From an uncultured Granulosicoccaceae bacterium (GTDB lineage Bacteria; Pseudomonadota; Gammaproteobacteria; Granulosicoccales; Granulosicoccaceae): a DNA stretch of 64,000 nucleotides. Position 1 is the stretch's first letter. Each line of letters opens with the position of its first letter. The translations under genes were made by a program, and so were the position numbers. The notes beneath the pieces were generated by a model. That model worked only from the letters and a program-made list of their open reading frames with translations, was not told the origin of the DNA and made no database searches. Of this stretch, positions 1 to 9,231 are shown piece by piece. Where the stretch lies: assembly GCA_937922675.1 (NCBI GenBank), contig CALAJN010000009.1:235687-299686 (forward strand), written 5' to 3'.

Positions 1-39
1 GCCGGTGGGGCTTGGGGCGAAACGGGTACGAACTGTCAT
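1..39 (-). CDS. gltX: Glutamyl-tRNA synthetase, N-terminal fragment (partial, runs off left edge)
   Basis: The reverse complement of the first 39 bases is an ATG-led reading frame, MTVRTRFAPSPTG. This is the conserved N-terminus of class I glutamyl-tRNA synthetases, where the FAPSPTG segment leads into the HIGH-type ATP-binding motif. The enzyme charges tRNA-Glu with glutamate in the cytoplasm. Only 13 codons are inside the window, so the ORF track misses it. The gene is divergent from the PP2C gene; the 162 bp between them must hold both promoters. No strong ribosome binding site is visible. The alternative is glutaminyl-tRNA synthetase, which shares the motif, but the immediate VRTRFAPSPTG start fits GltX better. 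Confidence 0.85.
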   Translation of the reverse strand, partial: MTVRTRFAPSPTG

Positions 40-171
40 GGTCTGAGGATGGAGAGGAAACGGGAGAGCGCTGGACGCCAAATGGAGGCTGGCAGGGGGC
101 CAACGGTCGATAGATGAGACGGCGATGACCCGCCTTCAGGGCGGCGAGTCTATCAGCGGCCAGCCCCTCGC

Positions 172-177
172 TATACT
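172..177 (+). promoter_or_regulatory. Putative -10 element (TATACT) for the PP2C gene
   Basis: TATACT lies 24 bases before the phosphatase ATG and is one mismatch from TATAAT. No good -35 hexamer is seen at 16-18 bp upstream, so the promoter call is weak. A 5-bp stem-loop (CCGCC/GGCGG, about 130-144) lies just upstream. Confidence 0.3.
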
Positions 178-201
178 GCCCGGCATGAAAGGACGAGATT
201 C

Positions 202-963
202 ATGACCGAAAACGCCTCATCCATCGACGCTGCGCCTCGCTGGTTTTCAGCAGCCCTGACCGTGGTAGGGCATGTGCGCCGGGTAAACGAGGACGCGTTT
301 CTTGATGCTCGCGAGCAGTCGCTATGGGTGGTCGCCGACGGCATGGGCGGACACAGCCGAGGTGATCGAGCCAGCCGCGAGATCATCGAACGGCTGCAAG
401 ACTTTACCCGTGAGCCTACTGCCCGCCAGGCGGTCGATGACATTGTGGCCCGTCTGAGCAAGGCCAACGATTACTGCCGAGAGGCGGCCAATGGCGAGGT
501 CATGGGCAGCACGGTTGCCGCTCTTTATCTGCATCACCAGAGTGCTTGCCTGGTGTGGTGTGGCGACAGCCGTATCTATCGCTTGCGCGATGGCACGCTA
601 GAGCAGCTGACCGAGGACCACAGCCTGGTCCAGGAGCTACACCGGCTCGGGGAGTTATCCGCCGAGGAGGCCGAAAACCACCCCTCGGCCAACGTCATCA
701 CACGCGCGATCGGTGTGGCCGATGAGCTGGACGTACAAATCCAGGAGGTTGATCTGATGGCCGGTGATCGTTTTCTGGTGTGCAGTGACGGACTCTTCAA
801 GGACGTCGCCTTTACCGAGCTTGAAGCAAACCTCAGCCTGCCCTCACCTTCACAGGCGCTGGACGCATTGGTGGCGCTTGCACTGCGCCGCGGCGGTACC
901 GACAACGTCACAGGCATTGTGGTCCAAGCGCCCGCAGACGGCTCCGCTCTTGCGGGCGACTAG
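202..963 (+). CDS. PP2C-family serine/threonine protein phosphatase
   Basis: This 253-residue soluble protein is a bacterial Stp1/PppA-type metal-dependent phosphatase that removes phosphate from Ser/Thr residues. The PP2C motifs appear in order: RRVNEDAFL near residue 28, VADGMGGH near 48 (metal-binding Asp), MGSTVAALYL near 102, WCGDSRIYRL near 117, VCSDGLFKDV near 193 (metal-binding Asp) and GGTDNVTGIVV near the C-terminus. No membrane segment is present and the length is usual for single-domain bacterial PP2Cs. The start follows AAGGA eight bases upstream. Such enzymes often sit beside a Hanks-type kinase or a type VI secretion cluster; none is in this window, so its partner is unknown. 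It converges on the zinc-ribbon gene. Confidence 0.9.
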   Translation: MTENASSIDAAPRWFSAALTVVGHVRRVNEDAFLDAREQSLWVVADGMGGHSRGDRASREIIERLQDFTREPTARQAVDDIVARLSKANDYCREAANGEVMGSTVAALYLHHQSACLVWCGDSRIYRLRDGTLEQLTEDHSLVQELHRLGELSAEEAENHPSANVITRAIGVADELDVQIQEVDLMAGDRFLVCSDGLFKDVAFTELEANLSLPSPSQALDALVALALRRGGTDNVTGIVVQAPADGSALAGD

Positions 964-1036
964 CGGCGACGACTAGCGGCAGCGACCAGCGCTGGTGGCT
1001 GGCGGACTGCCAGATAACAAGCTGCCGAGGGTTTGC

Positions 1037-1735
1037 CTATAGCGTATGCGCACCCGCCACAACCGTGTCCCCGATACCCAGCACGCCCTCTATTTCCTGC
1101 TCCAGCCACAAACCCTGAAGGGCGCCGCCGGGGTCTCGCAGCAGCACCACGCGCCGCTTGTCCCGAGTCGCCGCACTTAAACGATAGTGGCGGCGAATCT
1201 CCACGCGACGATCGCCCTCGCTGCCAGTCTCGACACGGGATTCATGTTCAGTTACGAACAGCTGTTCAATGGACGAAGCATCGAGCTTTTTTGCGCCGGG
1301 CCACGGCAGAGGGCCTTGAGAAATCTCAAGGCGAGCCGCATCCACACGCACACGATGCCGGTTGACTGCACGAACCGCGGCGAAGTACGTGATGACCAAG
1401 GCTATCGGCAGAATGAACAAATTCCCCGAGGTCAGCCCAACGTAGGCAAATCCGCCGGCGATGACGAGCAGTATCAGCGATTGAATGCCCTGGCCCACAG
1501 GCCAACTCACTTCAAGGCTGCCCGCGCCGCGCTTGATATCAAATCGCGCGGGCAAACCGACATCCAGTCGTGTGCGCTTGGCGCCAGATGTTGCTCCTGA
1601 TGCGTGCTCTGACGCCGTCTTGGCCATGGACTGCGGCAGCTCATGCAAGCTGCCACAGTGACTACAGGTAACCACGCCAAGCGCTGCGTCTATGCGCCCG
1701 GCGTCAAGCCCAGCACCGCAACTTCGGCAATTCAT
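1037..1735 (-). CDS. Membrane protein with N-terminal zinc ribbon, function unknown
   Basis: About 232 residues. The N-terminus carries two Cys pairs (CRSCG and CSHCG, 20 residues apart), a zinc-ribbon fold. A hydrophobic segment from about residue 88 to 120 probably makes two closely spaced membrane spans. The rest is a soluble beta-rich tail containing the basic stretch VNRHRVRVD. The start at 1735 is preferred over the GTG at 1744 because AGGTG precedes it at a good distance. The gene follows clpB on the same strand with a 50-base gap and could be co-transcribed. I do not recognise a named family; the layout resembles uncharacterised zinc-ribbon membrane proteins of proteobacteria. A folding or stress role is only suggested by the neighbour. 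Confidence 0.7.
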   Translation of the reverse strand: MNCRSCGAGLDAGRIDAALGVVTCSHCGSLHELPQSMAKTASEHASGATSGAKRTRLDVGLPARFDIKRGAGSLEVSWPVGQGIQSLILLVIAGGFAYVGLTSGNLFILPIALVITYFAAVRAVNRHRVRVDAARLEISQGPLPWPGAKKLDASSIEQLFVTEHESRVETGSEGDRRVEIRRHYRLSAATRDKRRVVLLRDPGGALQGLWLEQEIEGVLGIGDTVVAGAHTL

Positions 1736-1785
1736 CGCATTCACCTACGGCAGTCCTCGCATTCCCGAGCTGTTGACCGACGTGA

Positions 1786-4383
1786 TTATGCGGCATCACC
1801 AGCCAGAATGAGCTGCCCGTCCGCCGCATCAATCGCCACGGTGTCACCCGTGGCGTAGGCACCGCCAAGAATCTTCTCTGCCAGAGGATTCTCCAGCTGC
1901 TGCTGAATTGCCCGCTTGAGCGGCCTTGCACCGTACACAGGATCAAAGCCGGACTCACCCAACAGATCGAGGGCTGCATCAGTGATCGAGAATTCAAGCC
2001 CCCGACTGGCAAGCCTGGCTCCCAAATGCTTTACCTGAATACCTGCAATCAGACGGATGTGCTCGCGCGACAAGGGCCTGAACACAACAGACTCATCGAT
2101 ACGGTTGACAAATTCCGGGCGGAAGTGATCGCCGACCACCTCCATCACCGCCGTCTTCATCGCATCGTAGTCTCCACCTTGTATGCCATCGGCAGCGATT
2201 TCCTGAATGCGATGACTACCCAGGTTGGATGTCATCACGATGACCGTGTTACGAAAATCCACCGTGCGCCCCTGTCCATCGGTCAATCTTCCATCGTCAA
2301 GCACTTGCAGCAGCACATTAAAGACATCGGCATGTGCTTTCTCGACCTCATCAAGCAGGATCACCGAGTAGGGTTTACGCCTTACGGCCTCGGTCAGATA
2401 GCCCCCTTCCTCATATCCGACATAGCCAGGAGGCGCACCGATCAAACGCGCCACCGAGTGCTTTTCCATGAACTCGGACATGTCGATACGCACCATCGCC
2501 GACTCATCATCAAACATGAAGTCAGCCAGAGCCTTGGTCAGTTCGGTCTTGCCAACACCCGTTGGCCCAAGAAACAAAAACGAGCCAATGGGCTTGTTCG
2601 GATCTGAAAGACCCGCACGTGACCGACGAATCGCATCAGACACAGCCCCCACTGCCTCATCCTGACCAACAACCCGTTGCCCGATCTCAGACTCCATGCG
2701 CAGCAGCTTCTCACGCTCACCCTCAAGCATCCGTGTGACCGGAATACCCGTCCACTTGGCAACGATCTCGGCAATTTCATCCGCTGTCACGTTGACTGAC
2801 AGCAGCGTCATCTCCCTGTCATCGGTTTCAGCCTGGGCCTGCTCCAGGCGCTTCTCAAGCGCCGGTATCTGGCCGTACTGCAACTCTGACATTTTGCCCA
2901 GATCGCCCGCACGCCTGGCTGCCTCAAATTCAAGGCGTACGCGTTCGAGCTCCTCCTTGATGCCACTGGCATTCTGGACCTCAGCCTTCTCCGCTGTCCA
3001 GATTTCCTCAAGGTCTGCAAACTCGCGTTCAAGCTCCGCTACGTCAACTTCCAGATCTGCAAGGCGCTGACGTGAGGCATCGTCGTTTTCCTTAGCCAGA
3101 GCCTCGCGCTGGATCTTCAGTTGGATAAGACGCCTTTCCAGGCGGTCCAGCTCTTCAGGCTTTGAGTCGATCTCCATACGGATGCGGGACGCTGCTTCAT
3201 CGATCAGATCAATGGCCTTGTCGGGCAACTGTCGATCCGCAATATAGCGATGCGACAAGGTGGCCGCTGCAACAATCGCAGGGTCTGTAATCTCAACACC
3301 GTGGTGCACCTCGTAGCGTTCCTTCAAGCCACGCAAGATAGCGATGGTGTCTTCAACGCTCGGCTCATCAACCAGAATCTTTTGAAAACGACGCTCAAGC
3401 GCTGCATCCTTCTCAATGTACTGACGGTATTCATCCAGAGTGGTCGCGCCAATGCAATGTAGCTCACCTCGCGCCAGCGCTGGCTTGAGCATATTGCCGG
3501 CATCCATAGCGCCATCCGCCTTGCCTGCACCGACCATGGTATGCAGCTCATCGATAAACAGGATTACCTGGCCCTCCTGCTTGGAAAGGTCCGACAATAC
3601 TGACTTGAGCCGTTCTTCAAACTCACCACGAAACTTGGCGCCAGCAATCAGAGCGCCCATGTCCAGTGAGAGCACGCGCTTGTCGCGAATGCCGTCAGGC
3701 ACCTCTCCGTCGACGATACGCTGCGCCAGACCTTCAACCAAAGCGGTCTTGCCGACTCCGGGCTCACCGATGATGACCGGGTTGTTCTTGGTTCTACGTT
3801 GAAGTACCTGTATGGCACGACGAATTTCGTCGTCACGACCAATAACGGGGTCAATCTTTCCTTGCTCGGCACGCTCGGTGAGATCAATGGTGTATTTCTC
3901 AAGCGACTGGCGTTGATCCTCGGCGTTGGGATCATTCACAGGACCACTCTGCACCTGCTCAAGTGTTTTCTCGACCGCCTTGAGATTGGCGCCGTTGGAA
4001 ACCATGGCTTCGGCAGCAGGATTTTTGCGATCCTCCAAAGCGGCAAGAACAAACACCTCTGATGAGATGTACTGATCACCACGCTTCTGTGCCTTCTTGT
4101 CGGTCAGGTTCAGGAGCCTGGAAAGCTCATTGGACACTTGAACCTGCCCGTTTCCTCCCTGTACCGAGGCCATACGATCAAGCGCGCCGTCAAGACTTGA
4201 CTTCAAGCCGCTGACGTTGACACCAGACTGTGCCAGAACAGGACGCACACCACTGCCATCCTGATCCAGCATGGCGGCGAGCAGATGCACGGGCTCTATG
4301 AACTGATGATCCCGGCCCACCGCAGACGACTGTGCGTCCTGCAGGGCGAGTTGGAACTTGGACGTCAGTTTGTCCATTCTCAT
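1786..4383 (-). CDS. clpB: ClpB, ATP-dependent disaggregase
   Basis: ClpB is a hexameric AAA+ chaperone that, with DnaK, pulls proteins out of aggregates after heat or other stress. The 865-residue product has the full layout: an N-terminal Clp domain ([18 protein letters not shown]), first AAA+ domain with Walker [16 protein letters not shown] near residue 205, the long coiled-coil middle domain (about 410-525) that marks ClpB rather than ClpA, second Walker [16 protein letters not shown] near 605, and a normal C-terminal D2 small domain. The track starts at a GTG (4398), but GGAG lies nine bases before ATG 4383, the expected family start. A heat-shock promoter would be expected upstream; I did not find a convincing sigma-32 site. 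Confidence 0.97.
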   Translation of the reverse strand: MRMDKLTSKFQLALQDAQSSAVGRDHQFIEPVHLLAAMLDQDGSGVRPVLAQSGVNVSGLKSSLDGALDRMASVQGGNGQVQVSNELSRLLNLTDKKAQKRGDQYISSEVFVLAALEDRKNPAAEAMVSNGANLKAVEKTLEQVQSGPVNDPNAEDQRQSLEKYTIDLTERAEQGKIDPVIGRDDEIRRAIQVLQRRTKNNPVIIGEPGVGKTALVEGLAQRIVDGEVPDGIRDKRVLSLDMGALIAGAKFRGEFEERLKSVLSDLSKQEGQVILFIDELHTMVGAGKADGAMDAGNMLKPALARGELHCIGATTLDEYRQYIEKDAALERRFQKILVDEPSVEDTIAILRGLKERYEVHHGVEITDPAIVAAATLSHRYIADRQLPDKAIDLIDEAASRIRMEIDSKPEELDRLERRLIQLKIQREALAKENDDASRQRLADLEVDVAELEREFADLEEIWTAEKAEVQNASGIKEELERVRLEFEAARRAGDLGKMSELQYGQIPALEKRLEQAQAETDDREMTLLSVNVTADEIAEIVAKWTGIPVTRMLEGEREKLLRMESEIGQRVVGQDEAVGAVSDAIRRSRAGLSDPNKPIGSFLFLGPTGVGKTELTKALADFMFDDESAMVRIDMSEFMEKHSVARLIGAPPGYVGYEEGGYLTEAVRRKPYSVILLDEVEKAHADVFNVLLQVLDDGRLTDGQGRTVDFRNTVIVMTSNLGSHRIQEIAADGIQGGDYDAMKTAVMEVVGDHFRPEFVNRIDESVVFRPLSREHIRLIAGIQVKHLGARLASRGLEFSITDAALDLLGESGFDPVYGARPLKRAIQQQLENPLAEKILGGAYATGDTVAIDAADGQLILAGDAA

Positions 4384-4566
4384 GTGCGATTTCTCCACTA
4401 GGGGTTTGCTCCGCTCACTGCCATGAGCCCGACTATGCGGCGCTCGAGCAAACTAAGATTGACTACATGGAAGGTGCGGTCTGATGGCGCGGAATCAACT
4501 GCCGTTGGACTACCCGAGTTTGCGATGCGCCCGCCCCGAAACTACCGGGTCTACCTGCATGATGCC

Positions 4567-6378
4567 CTATCCGTGCAAACAACTCGCCCTGACCTCTGGC
4601 CCCGAGTTTCCTCGCGTAAACAATTCCCGCGCAGCTCCGGCGCCTCCCAATTCACGACCGGCGCTATCGAACAATCGAAACCTCTGTATCCGACCTACCT
4701 TGCACCGGGCGCGCGTGCGCGTCTCGGCATCTACATGGTGCCGGTCAAGCAAATTTGAAACACCAGCGCCGGGCACAGGGCCATTGGGCCCTACGAGTTG
4801 CAGCCTGAATCCTCCTTCATGCAACAGCCTGTGGCAGCTGCTACACAGCAAGGCTGCATTGCTCAAACCTGAGTGCCCGCCGTGTTGGCGGTGTACCACA
4901 TGATGACCATCGAGATGTCGAGTAGCACCGCAACCTGGCATCTGACAGCACCTGTCTCGCCCTCTTAGCGCACTCAACTGACGCTTGCTAAACACCGGGG
5001 CTTGTCGAGACGTGCCGATCACCTGATGCTCTTCGTCAGTTGCCAACAGGGTAAACCCGGACTGTTCAGCAAGGCGTCGAGCTGTTGCTCGGGAAATCGG
5101 GCCGTGCCCTTGTACCTGCGGCCTTTCAATCAATGAAACGTCGCCCTCAGCACTCGCTCCAACGTCCGCCACCAGCTCATCCCCCAACAGTCGAACATCA
5201 ACATTGACATGCACTCGATACCGATCAGCCTGTGCAACGGCCTCACCCGCATGGGCCAGTGATCGACGACTCATCAACACCGCAGCATCAGCGCGCCTCT
5301 GTTGCAGCGTGGGTTCGACGTTCGCCTCACCCGGCGGCTCACCCGGGTGAGCACAAGCCGCCTCTGCATCATCCCCGGCGCTTGCGTCAGCAGCGTCGCC
5401 CGCATCACTATCGCCTCCTTCCTTGATCCAGTCTTCTGCCTGCTCGAGTGAGCGTAAGAACTCGGCAGCAAGATCATCAGGCAGGTCTACAGTAATACGA
5501 GTGGAATAGGCATCGAGCTTGCGCGTACTCAGCGACCTGCGCTCAAAGGCTCGATGCGCGGCGTGCGCCTCAGCGACATCACGCGAGTCACGCTCAGCAA
5601 TCTCTGCGTCCTCATTGTGATCCTGCCGGTGCCGAAAGCGACGGCAATATTCAGTTGTCTCTGTGACCGAGAGCTCCAGTGCAGCCACGGCAAATTCAGC
5701 GTCAGTATCTGCCGATGCGTACCGCGTAATTTCACGCAATTGCGAGAAGGTTATCTGCCCCAATGAAAACAAGGATCGAAGCACTGGCAGATCGATTAAC
5801 GCACGCCCCACTCGCAGGCGCTCAAACGCCGCTGTTTTGCCGATCCCCAGATAGACGTCCATCCAGACAGGCATGCTTCGACATCCATCGCACTCGTACA
5901 GCTTGGCATCGTCAAATTCCACCAGCAGTTGCAGCAACTCAGCCAGATTGCGCTCTGCGCCACGTGCGAGGCGCTTGAGGCGTGTACGCAAGTCAGCAGG
6001 ATCGGTCGCAGGCGCTAGCGCGATATCACTTGATGTGGTCTGCTGATATTCAGTATCCGCATCAGGATGCCCGGCGATACGCGCGACGAGGGAGTCAAAG
6101 CTTGCGTGTCTTGCGTGTTGATCCGATGCACACAGACGCGCGCCTTCAATGAACGCTGCAGACAGCCTGAGGTGTTTGCCCTCTGCTATACGCTGTAAGA
6201 CAGCGTCACCTGGTTTGCCTGTACCCGCAGCCTCGGTTGCTACCGCCGCCCTGGAGTTGTGCTCTTGCGCATCATAATCCGGCGCATCTTCAGCGATGAC
6301 TAAGGGGCCGCCCAAACCGATGCTGGAAGCATATGACCACTGCCTGGTATTCGACTCCAGCAATGTAAATGTGCTCAC
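4567..6378 (-). CDS. DUF222 / HNH endonuclease domain protein (13E12-repeat type)
   Basis: About 603 residues. The middle region (about 135-270) fits the DUF222 alpha-helical domain, and the C-terminal region holds an intact HNH nuclease: a CQMPGC pair, then LDGHHVVHRQHGG, an Asn in GLSNAALLC, and CSSCHRLLHEG, i.e. the zinc cysteines plus the catalytic His-His, Asn and His. An acidic low-complexity stretch (DSDAGDAADASAGDDAEA) separates them. DUF222-HNH proteins are abundant in actinobacteria as 13E12 repeats and less common in proteobacteria; their role is not settled. The GTG at 6378 is preferred over TTG 6384 because GGGAG lies six bases before it. A LexA box sits about 75 bp upstream. In Pseudomonas clpB is directly next to pgeF, so this gene looks inserted. 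Confidence 0.85.
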   Translation of the reverse strand: MSTFTLLESNTRQWSYASSIGLGGPLVIAEDAPDYDAQEHNSRAAVATEAAGTGKPGDAVLQRIAEGKHLRLSAAFIEGARLCASDQHARHASFDSLVARIAGHPDADTEYQQTTSSDIALAPATDPADLRTRLKRLARGAERNLAELLQLLVEFDDAKLYECDGCRSMPVWMDVYLGIGKTAAFERLRVGRALIDLPVLRSLFSLGQITFSQLREITRYASADTDAEFAVAALELSVTETTEYCRRFRHRQDHNEDAEIAERDSRDVAEAHAAHRAFERRSLSTRKLDAYSTRITVDLPDDLAAEFLRSLEQAEDWIKEGGDSDAGDAADASAGDDAEAACAHPGEPPGEANVEPTLQQRRADAAVLMSRRSLAHAGEAVAQADRYRVHVNVDVRLLGDELVADVGASAEGDVSLIERPQVQGHGPISRATARRLAEQSGFTLLATDEEHQVIGTSRQAPVFSKRQLSALRGRDRCCQMPGCGATRHLDGHHVVHRQHGGHSGLSNAALLCSSCHRLLHEGGFRLQLVGPNGPVPGAGVSNLLDRHHVDAETRTRARCKVGRIQRFRLFDSAGRELGGAGAARELFTRGNSGPEVRASCLHG

Positions 6379-6453
6379 GATCAACTCCCTGATGCAGGCT
6401 GAAGATCATGCTGACACGACTGAATCAGCACGTCATCACTCGGGAAGTGATAA

Positions 6454-6469
6454 CTGTGTTAATTTACAG
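6454..6469. promoter_or_regulatory. LexA (SOS) box upstream of the HNH gene
   Basis: The sequence CTGTGTTAATTTACAG matches the gammaproteobacterial LexA consensus CTG-N10-CAG. The symmetry extends outward as ACTGT...ACAGT, and the core is AT-rich as in strong boxes. It lies in the 95-bp gap between pgeF (stop at 6474) and the HNH gene (start 6378), so its only downstream gene on that strand is the HNH endonuclease. A TATACT hexamer on the minus strand overlaps its edge (6468-6473). LexA binding here is inferred from the match. Confidence 0.75.
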
Positions 6470-6473
6470 TATA

Positions 6474-7232
6474 TTATTTATCCAGCCATGCCAGCGTCGC
6501 CATACGTCCGCTGGCCTTGCCATCACGGCGGTGAGAGTAAAACCGGTCGCCATCACTATAGGTGCACCATTGCCCCCCGCTACACTCAATGTCACCCAGC
6601 GCTGCCAATTCGATGCGAGCGAGCTCGTACAGATTTGCCAGGTACTTTCCCGCAGAGTGGCCCGCAGAGCAGACCTCCACAAATGCCGCTGCAAACTCCG
6701 GGCGGCGCACGACAAACGTCTCGCGCACCTCACTACCTACCTCAAAGGCTGTGGGCCCTATCGCAGGACCCAGCCACGCATAGCGCGGTGCACTGTCAGT
6801 GAACGAGGCAACCGCCTCCGTCAGAATGCCCGCGGCCAGCCCGCGCCAGCCAGCGTGAACAGCGGCTACGTGACTCCCCGCCTGATCAGTCAGCACAACA
6901 GGCAAGCAATCTGCCGTCATGATGGCTAGCACTTCACCGGGGACTTCTGTCCATGCGCCATCGGCTGGCTGCTCATCTTCACTGTCACTCATGACATCGC
7001 TCAAAACCGAAACCCGCGTTCCGTGAACTTGCCGCAGCCAAACGGGGTCAGCGGGCAAGTCATGCGCGTGTCGCAACAAACGCCGGTTTTCTGCAACAGC
7101 GTCAGCATCATCACCCACGTGCAAACCGACGTTCATACTATTGAAAGGAGGCTCGCTGACTCCGCCTTCACGCGTGGTACACAACACACGCACGTGCGAG
7201 GGGGCCGACCACTCAGGCCGTATAACAGTCAT
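6474..7232 (-). CDS. pgeF: PgeF/YfiH, purine nucleoside phosphorylase-like laccase-domain protein
   Basis: A 252-residue protein of the multicopper-polyphenol-oxidase-like (DUF152) family. In E. coli the homologue YfiH/PgeF edits peptidoglycan precursors by preventing misincorporation of L-Ser; other members show purine nucleoside phosphorylase and adenosine deaminase activity. The family motif AAVHAGWRGLAAGI (near residue 120) with its zinc-binding His, and the upstream TADCLPV with the zinc-binding Cys, are present. The start overlaps the rluD stop in an ATGA, indicating coupling. The rluD-pgeF pair is conserved in gammaproteobacteria. Confidence 0.93.
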   Translation of the reverse strand: MTVIRPEWSAPSHVRVLCTTREGGVSEPPFNSMNVGLHVGDDADAVAENRRLLRHAHDLPADPVWLRQVHGTRVSVLSDVMSDSEDEQPADGAWTEVPGEVLAIMTADCLPVVLTDQAGSHVAAVHAGWRGLAAGILTEAVASFTDSAPRYAWLGPAIGPTAFEVGSEVRETFVVRRPEFAAAFVEVCSAGHSAGKYLANLYELARIELAALGDIECSGGQWCTYSDGDRFYSHRRDGKASGRMATLAWLDK

Positions 7233-8287
7233 GGTCCCCCCGAGTCAGCGCGCGAATGGACCTGCGTCTCGGCGAGCGCCTCGCACAAGTCGAGCATGTC
7301 TTGCGGCAGTGGTGAAGAAAAACTCATCGGCTCATCACTCACGGGGTGCTTCAAACGCAATCGCGCGGCATGCAGGGCTTGGCGCGGAAACGCCCCGACA
7401 ATTGCGCGGGTGTCCGAATCCTTGCGATGATTCAGCGCCTCGGCTCTTCCATCACGGTATACGGGGTCACCGATCAAGGGGTGGCCGAGCGATGTCAGGT
7501 GAACACGTATCTGATGTGTACGGCCGGTCTCGAGCTGAACATCAAGGCGGGTGGCTCCGCGCAGGCGTCGTGCACAGTGAAAGTGCGTGACCGCCGGCTT
7601 GCCTCCGGGGGTGACCGCCATGCGCTTGCGATCACGAGAGTGGCGACCAATCGGTTGGTTGACGGTACCGGTTTCGGGCGGGTGACCGATAACGATGGCG
7701 ATGTACTCGCGGCCCATCTCACGCGCTTGCAGCTGCCGCACCAGGGCAGTTTGTGCCTGTAGCGTGCGTGCGACCACACAGACGCCGCTGGTGTCCTTGT
7801 CGAGCCTGTGCACGATGCCCGCCCGAGGCACACTTCTGAGCGCGGGATCCCGGTGGACCAGACCATTCATCACCGTACCGCTGGCGTGGCCCGGTGCCGG
7901 ATGCATGACAAGGCCCACCGGTTTGTCGATTATCAGAATGGACTCATCCTCGAACAGCACATTGAGCGACACCGGCTCGGCCACGACCCGCGATTCGTCC
8001 ACACCGGGATCCATCGCGGCCAGAACCGCCTCGGGCACATCAAGCCTTAGTTGCTCACCGCCGGACAAGCGTGACTTGCCCGCTACCTGCTTGCCATCGA
8101 CCGTGAGGTGCCCGGCGGCAATCCACGCCTGCAAGCGGCTGCGCGAATACATCGGCCAGGCATTGGCAACAATCGCGTCCAGACGTACGCCCGCTTGCGA
8201 GCGAGCAACGCGTACGCTGGCGGCGATAGACTCCGGGTCGCGAGCAGGCGCAGACTCAGGGTCGCTATCTGATGGCAAGACTGACAT
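7229..8287 (-). CDS. rluD: RluD, 23S rRNA pseudouridine synthase
   Basis: This enzyme makes pseudouridines at positions 1911, 1915 and 1917 of helix 69 of 23S rRNA (E. coli numbering), needed for normal ribosome assembly. The 352-residue product has an N-terminal S4 RNA-binding domain (about residues 40-95, ending SGGEQLRLD) and a RluA-type catalytic domain with the motif HRLDKDTSGV, whose Asp is the catalytic residue. RTHQIRVHLTSLGHPLIGD follows later, as in the family. The N-terminus is about 25 residues longer than in E. coli. The gene is divergent from bamD with 61 bp between, an arrangement common in gammaproteobacteria. Confidence 0.95.
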   Translation of the reverse strand: MSVLPSDSDPESAPARDPESIAASVRVARSQAGVRLDAIVANAWPMYSRSRLQAWIAAGHLTVDGKQVAGKSRLSGGEQLRLDVPEAVLAAMDPGVDESRVVAEPVSLNVLFEDESILIIDKPVGLVMHPAPGHASGTVMNGLVHRDPALRSVPRAGIVHRLDKDTSGVCVVARTLQAQTALVRQLQAREMGREYIAIVIGHPPETGTVNQPIGRHSRDRKRMAVTPGGKPAVTHFHCARRLRGATRLDVQLETGRTHQIRVHLTSLGHPLIGDPVYRDGRAEALNHRKDSDTRAIVGAFPRQALHAARLRLKHPVSDEPMSFSSPLPQDMLDLCEALAETQVHSRADSGGP

Positions 8288-8348
8288 GTCGCGATGTTAG
8301 TCCGGCAGACCGGGATCGGGTGGCAGGGAACGCGACTATACTCGGCTC

Positions 8349-9149
8349 ATGCATCCATACCTCCAGATTCCTTGCCAAGGTCCGAAGACGAGCGCTCGCC
8401 GCGCAGCAACTGCGGTGCTGTGCGTTGCACTCCTTGCAATGAGTGCGTGCTCGACGCCACGGCCGGCCGACTCCGATGCGTCAACGACCGCCGAGTCTCT
8501 GTATCGCAGCGGCAAATCGGCCTTGAACCGCAGTGACTTCCTGACGGCTATCGATACCTTCGAGACGTTGGGCGCGCGCTTCCCCTTTGGCATCTATACC
8601 CAGCAAGCCCAACTGGACATCGCCTACGCGTACCTGCGACAAGACGAGTACGACAATGCAATCGCCTCGGTAGAACGCTTCATCAAGCTCTACCCACAGA
8701 GCGAGAGTATTGACTACGCGTACTACATGAGGGGGCTAGCGCATTTTTCACGCGGAGGCTCCGCCTTCGAGCGCATATTTCCACGCGATATGTCCAAGGT
8801 CAACCAGAACTGGCTGCGGGCCTCGTTTACCGAGTTCGAGGCGCTTGTCAGGCGCTTCCCGGACAGCGAATATGTGCCCGATGCTATCGAGCGCATGAAC
8901 TATCTGCGCGAGCAGATGGCAAGCCATGAGCTGCAAACAGCGCGCTTTTACTACGAGCGAGGCGCCATGGTCGCAGTGGTGAACCGTGTGACCTACCTGC
9001 TGGAGCATTTTGACGGGGCTAGCCAGGTTGGCGATGCACTGGCCCTGTTGTCGGGTGCCTACACTGCTCTGGGGCAAGAAGATCGCAGTGCAGATACCTT
9101 GCGAGTGCTGGCGGCCACCGATCCGGAACATCCTGCGCTCGACAGCTGA
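8349..9149 (+). CDS. bamD: BamD, outer-membrane assembly lipoprotein
   Basis: BamD is the essential lipoprotein of the BAM complex that inserts beta-barrel proteins into the outer membrane. The 266-residue product has a lipoprotein signal with lipobox LAMSAC (lipidated Cys near 32) and then the TPR repeats of the YfiO/ComL family: AESLYRSGKSALNRSDF, FPFGIYTQQAQLDIAYAYL and SIDYAYYMRGLAHFSRG. No ribosome binding site precedes the ATG. A TATACT at 8337-8342 would place the transcript start almost at the ATG. No alternative start keeps a full signal peptide. The pair with rluD and the following pilSR match Pseudomonas order. Confidence 0.95.
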   Translation: MHPYLQIPCQGPKTSARRAATAVLCVALLAMSACSTPRPADSDASTTAESLYRSGKSALNRSDFLTAIDTFETLGARFPFGIYTQQAQLDIAYAYLRQDEYDNAIASVERFIKLYPQSESIDYAYYMRGLAHFSRGGSAFERIFPRDMSKVNQNWLRASFTEFEALVRRFPDSEYVPDAIERMNYLREQMASHELQTARFYYERGAMVAVVNRVTYLLEHFDGASQVGDALALLSGAYTALGQEDRSADTLRVLAATDPEHPALDS

Positions 9150-9231
9150 GTGTTACGACGCCACTGTCAAGATCATGTGGCCTGAGTCACGAATGGTGCG
9201 AATCATGCTGTAGCGGGGTCACGTACTCCGT

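Noticed and set aside
958-980. Short direct repeat GACTAGCGGC at the PP2C gene end
   Set aside because: Only two 10-base copies; likely chance.
4384-4566. Heat-shock (sigma-32) promoter for clpB
   Set aside because: A site is expected, but only partial matches (CTTAGTT with GCATAG at poor spacing) were found.
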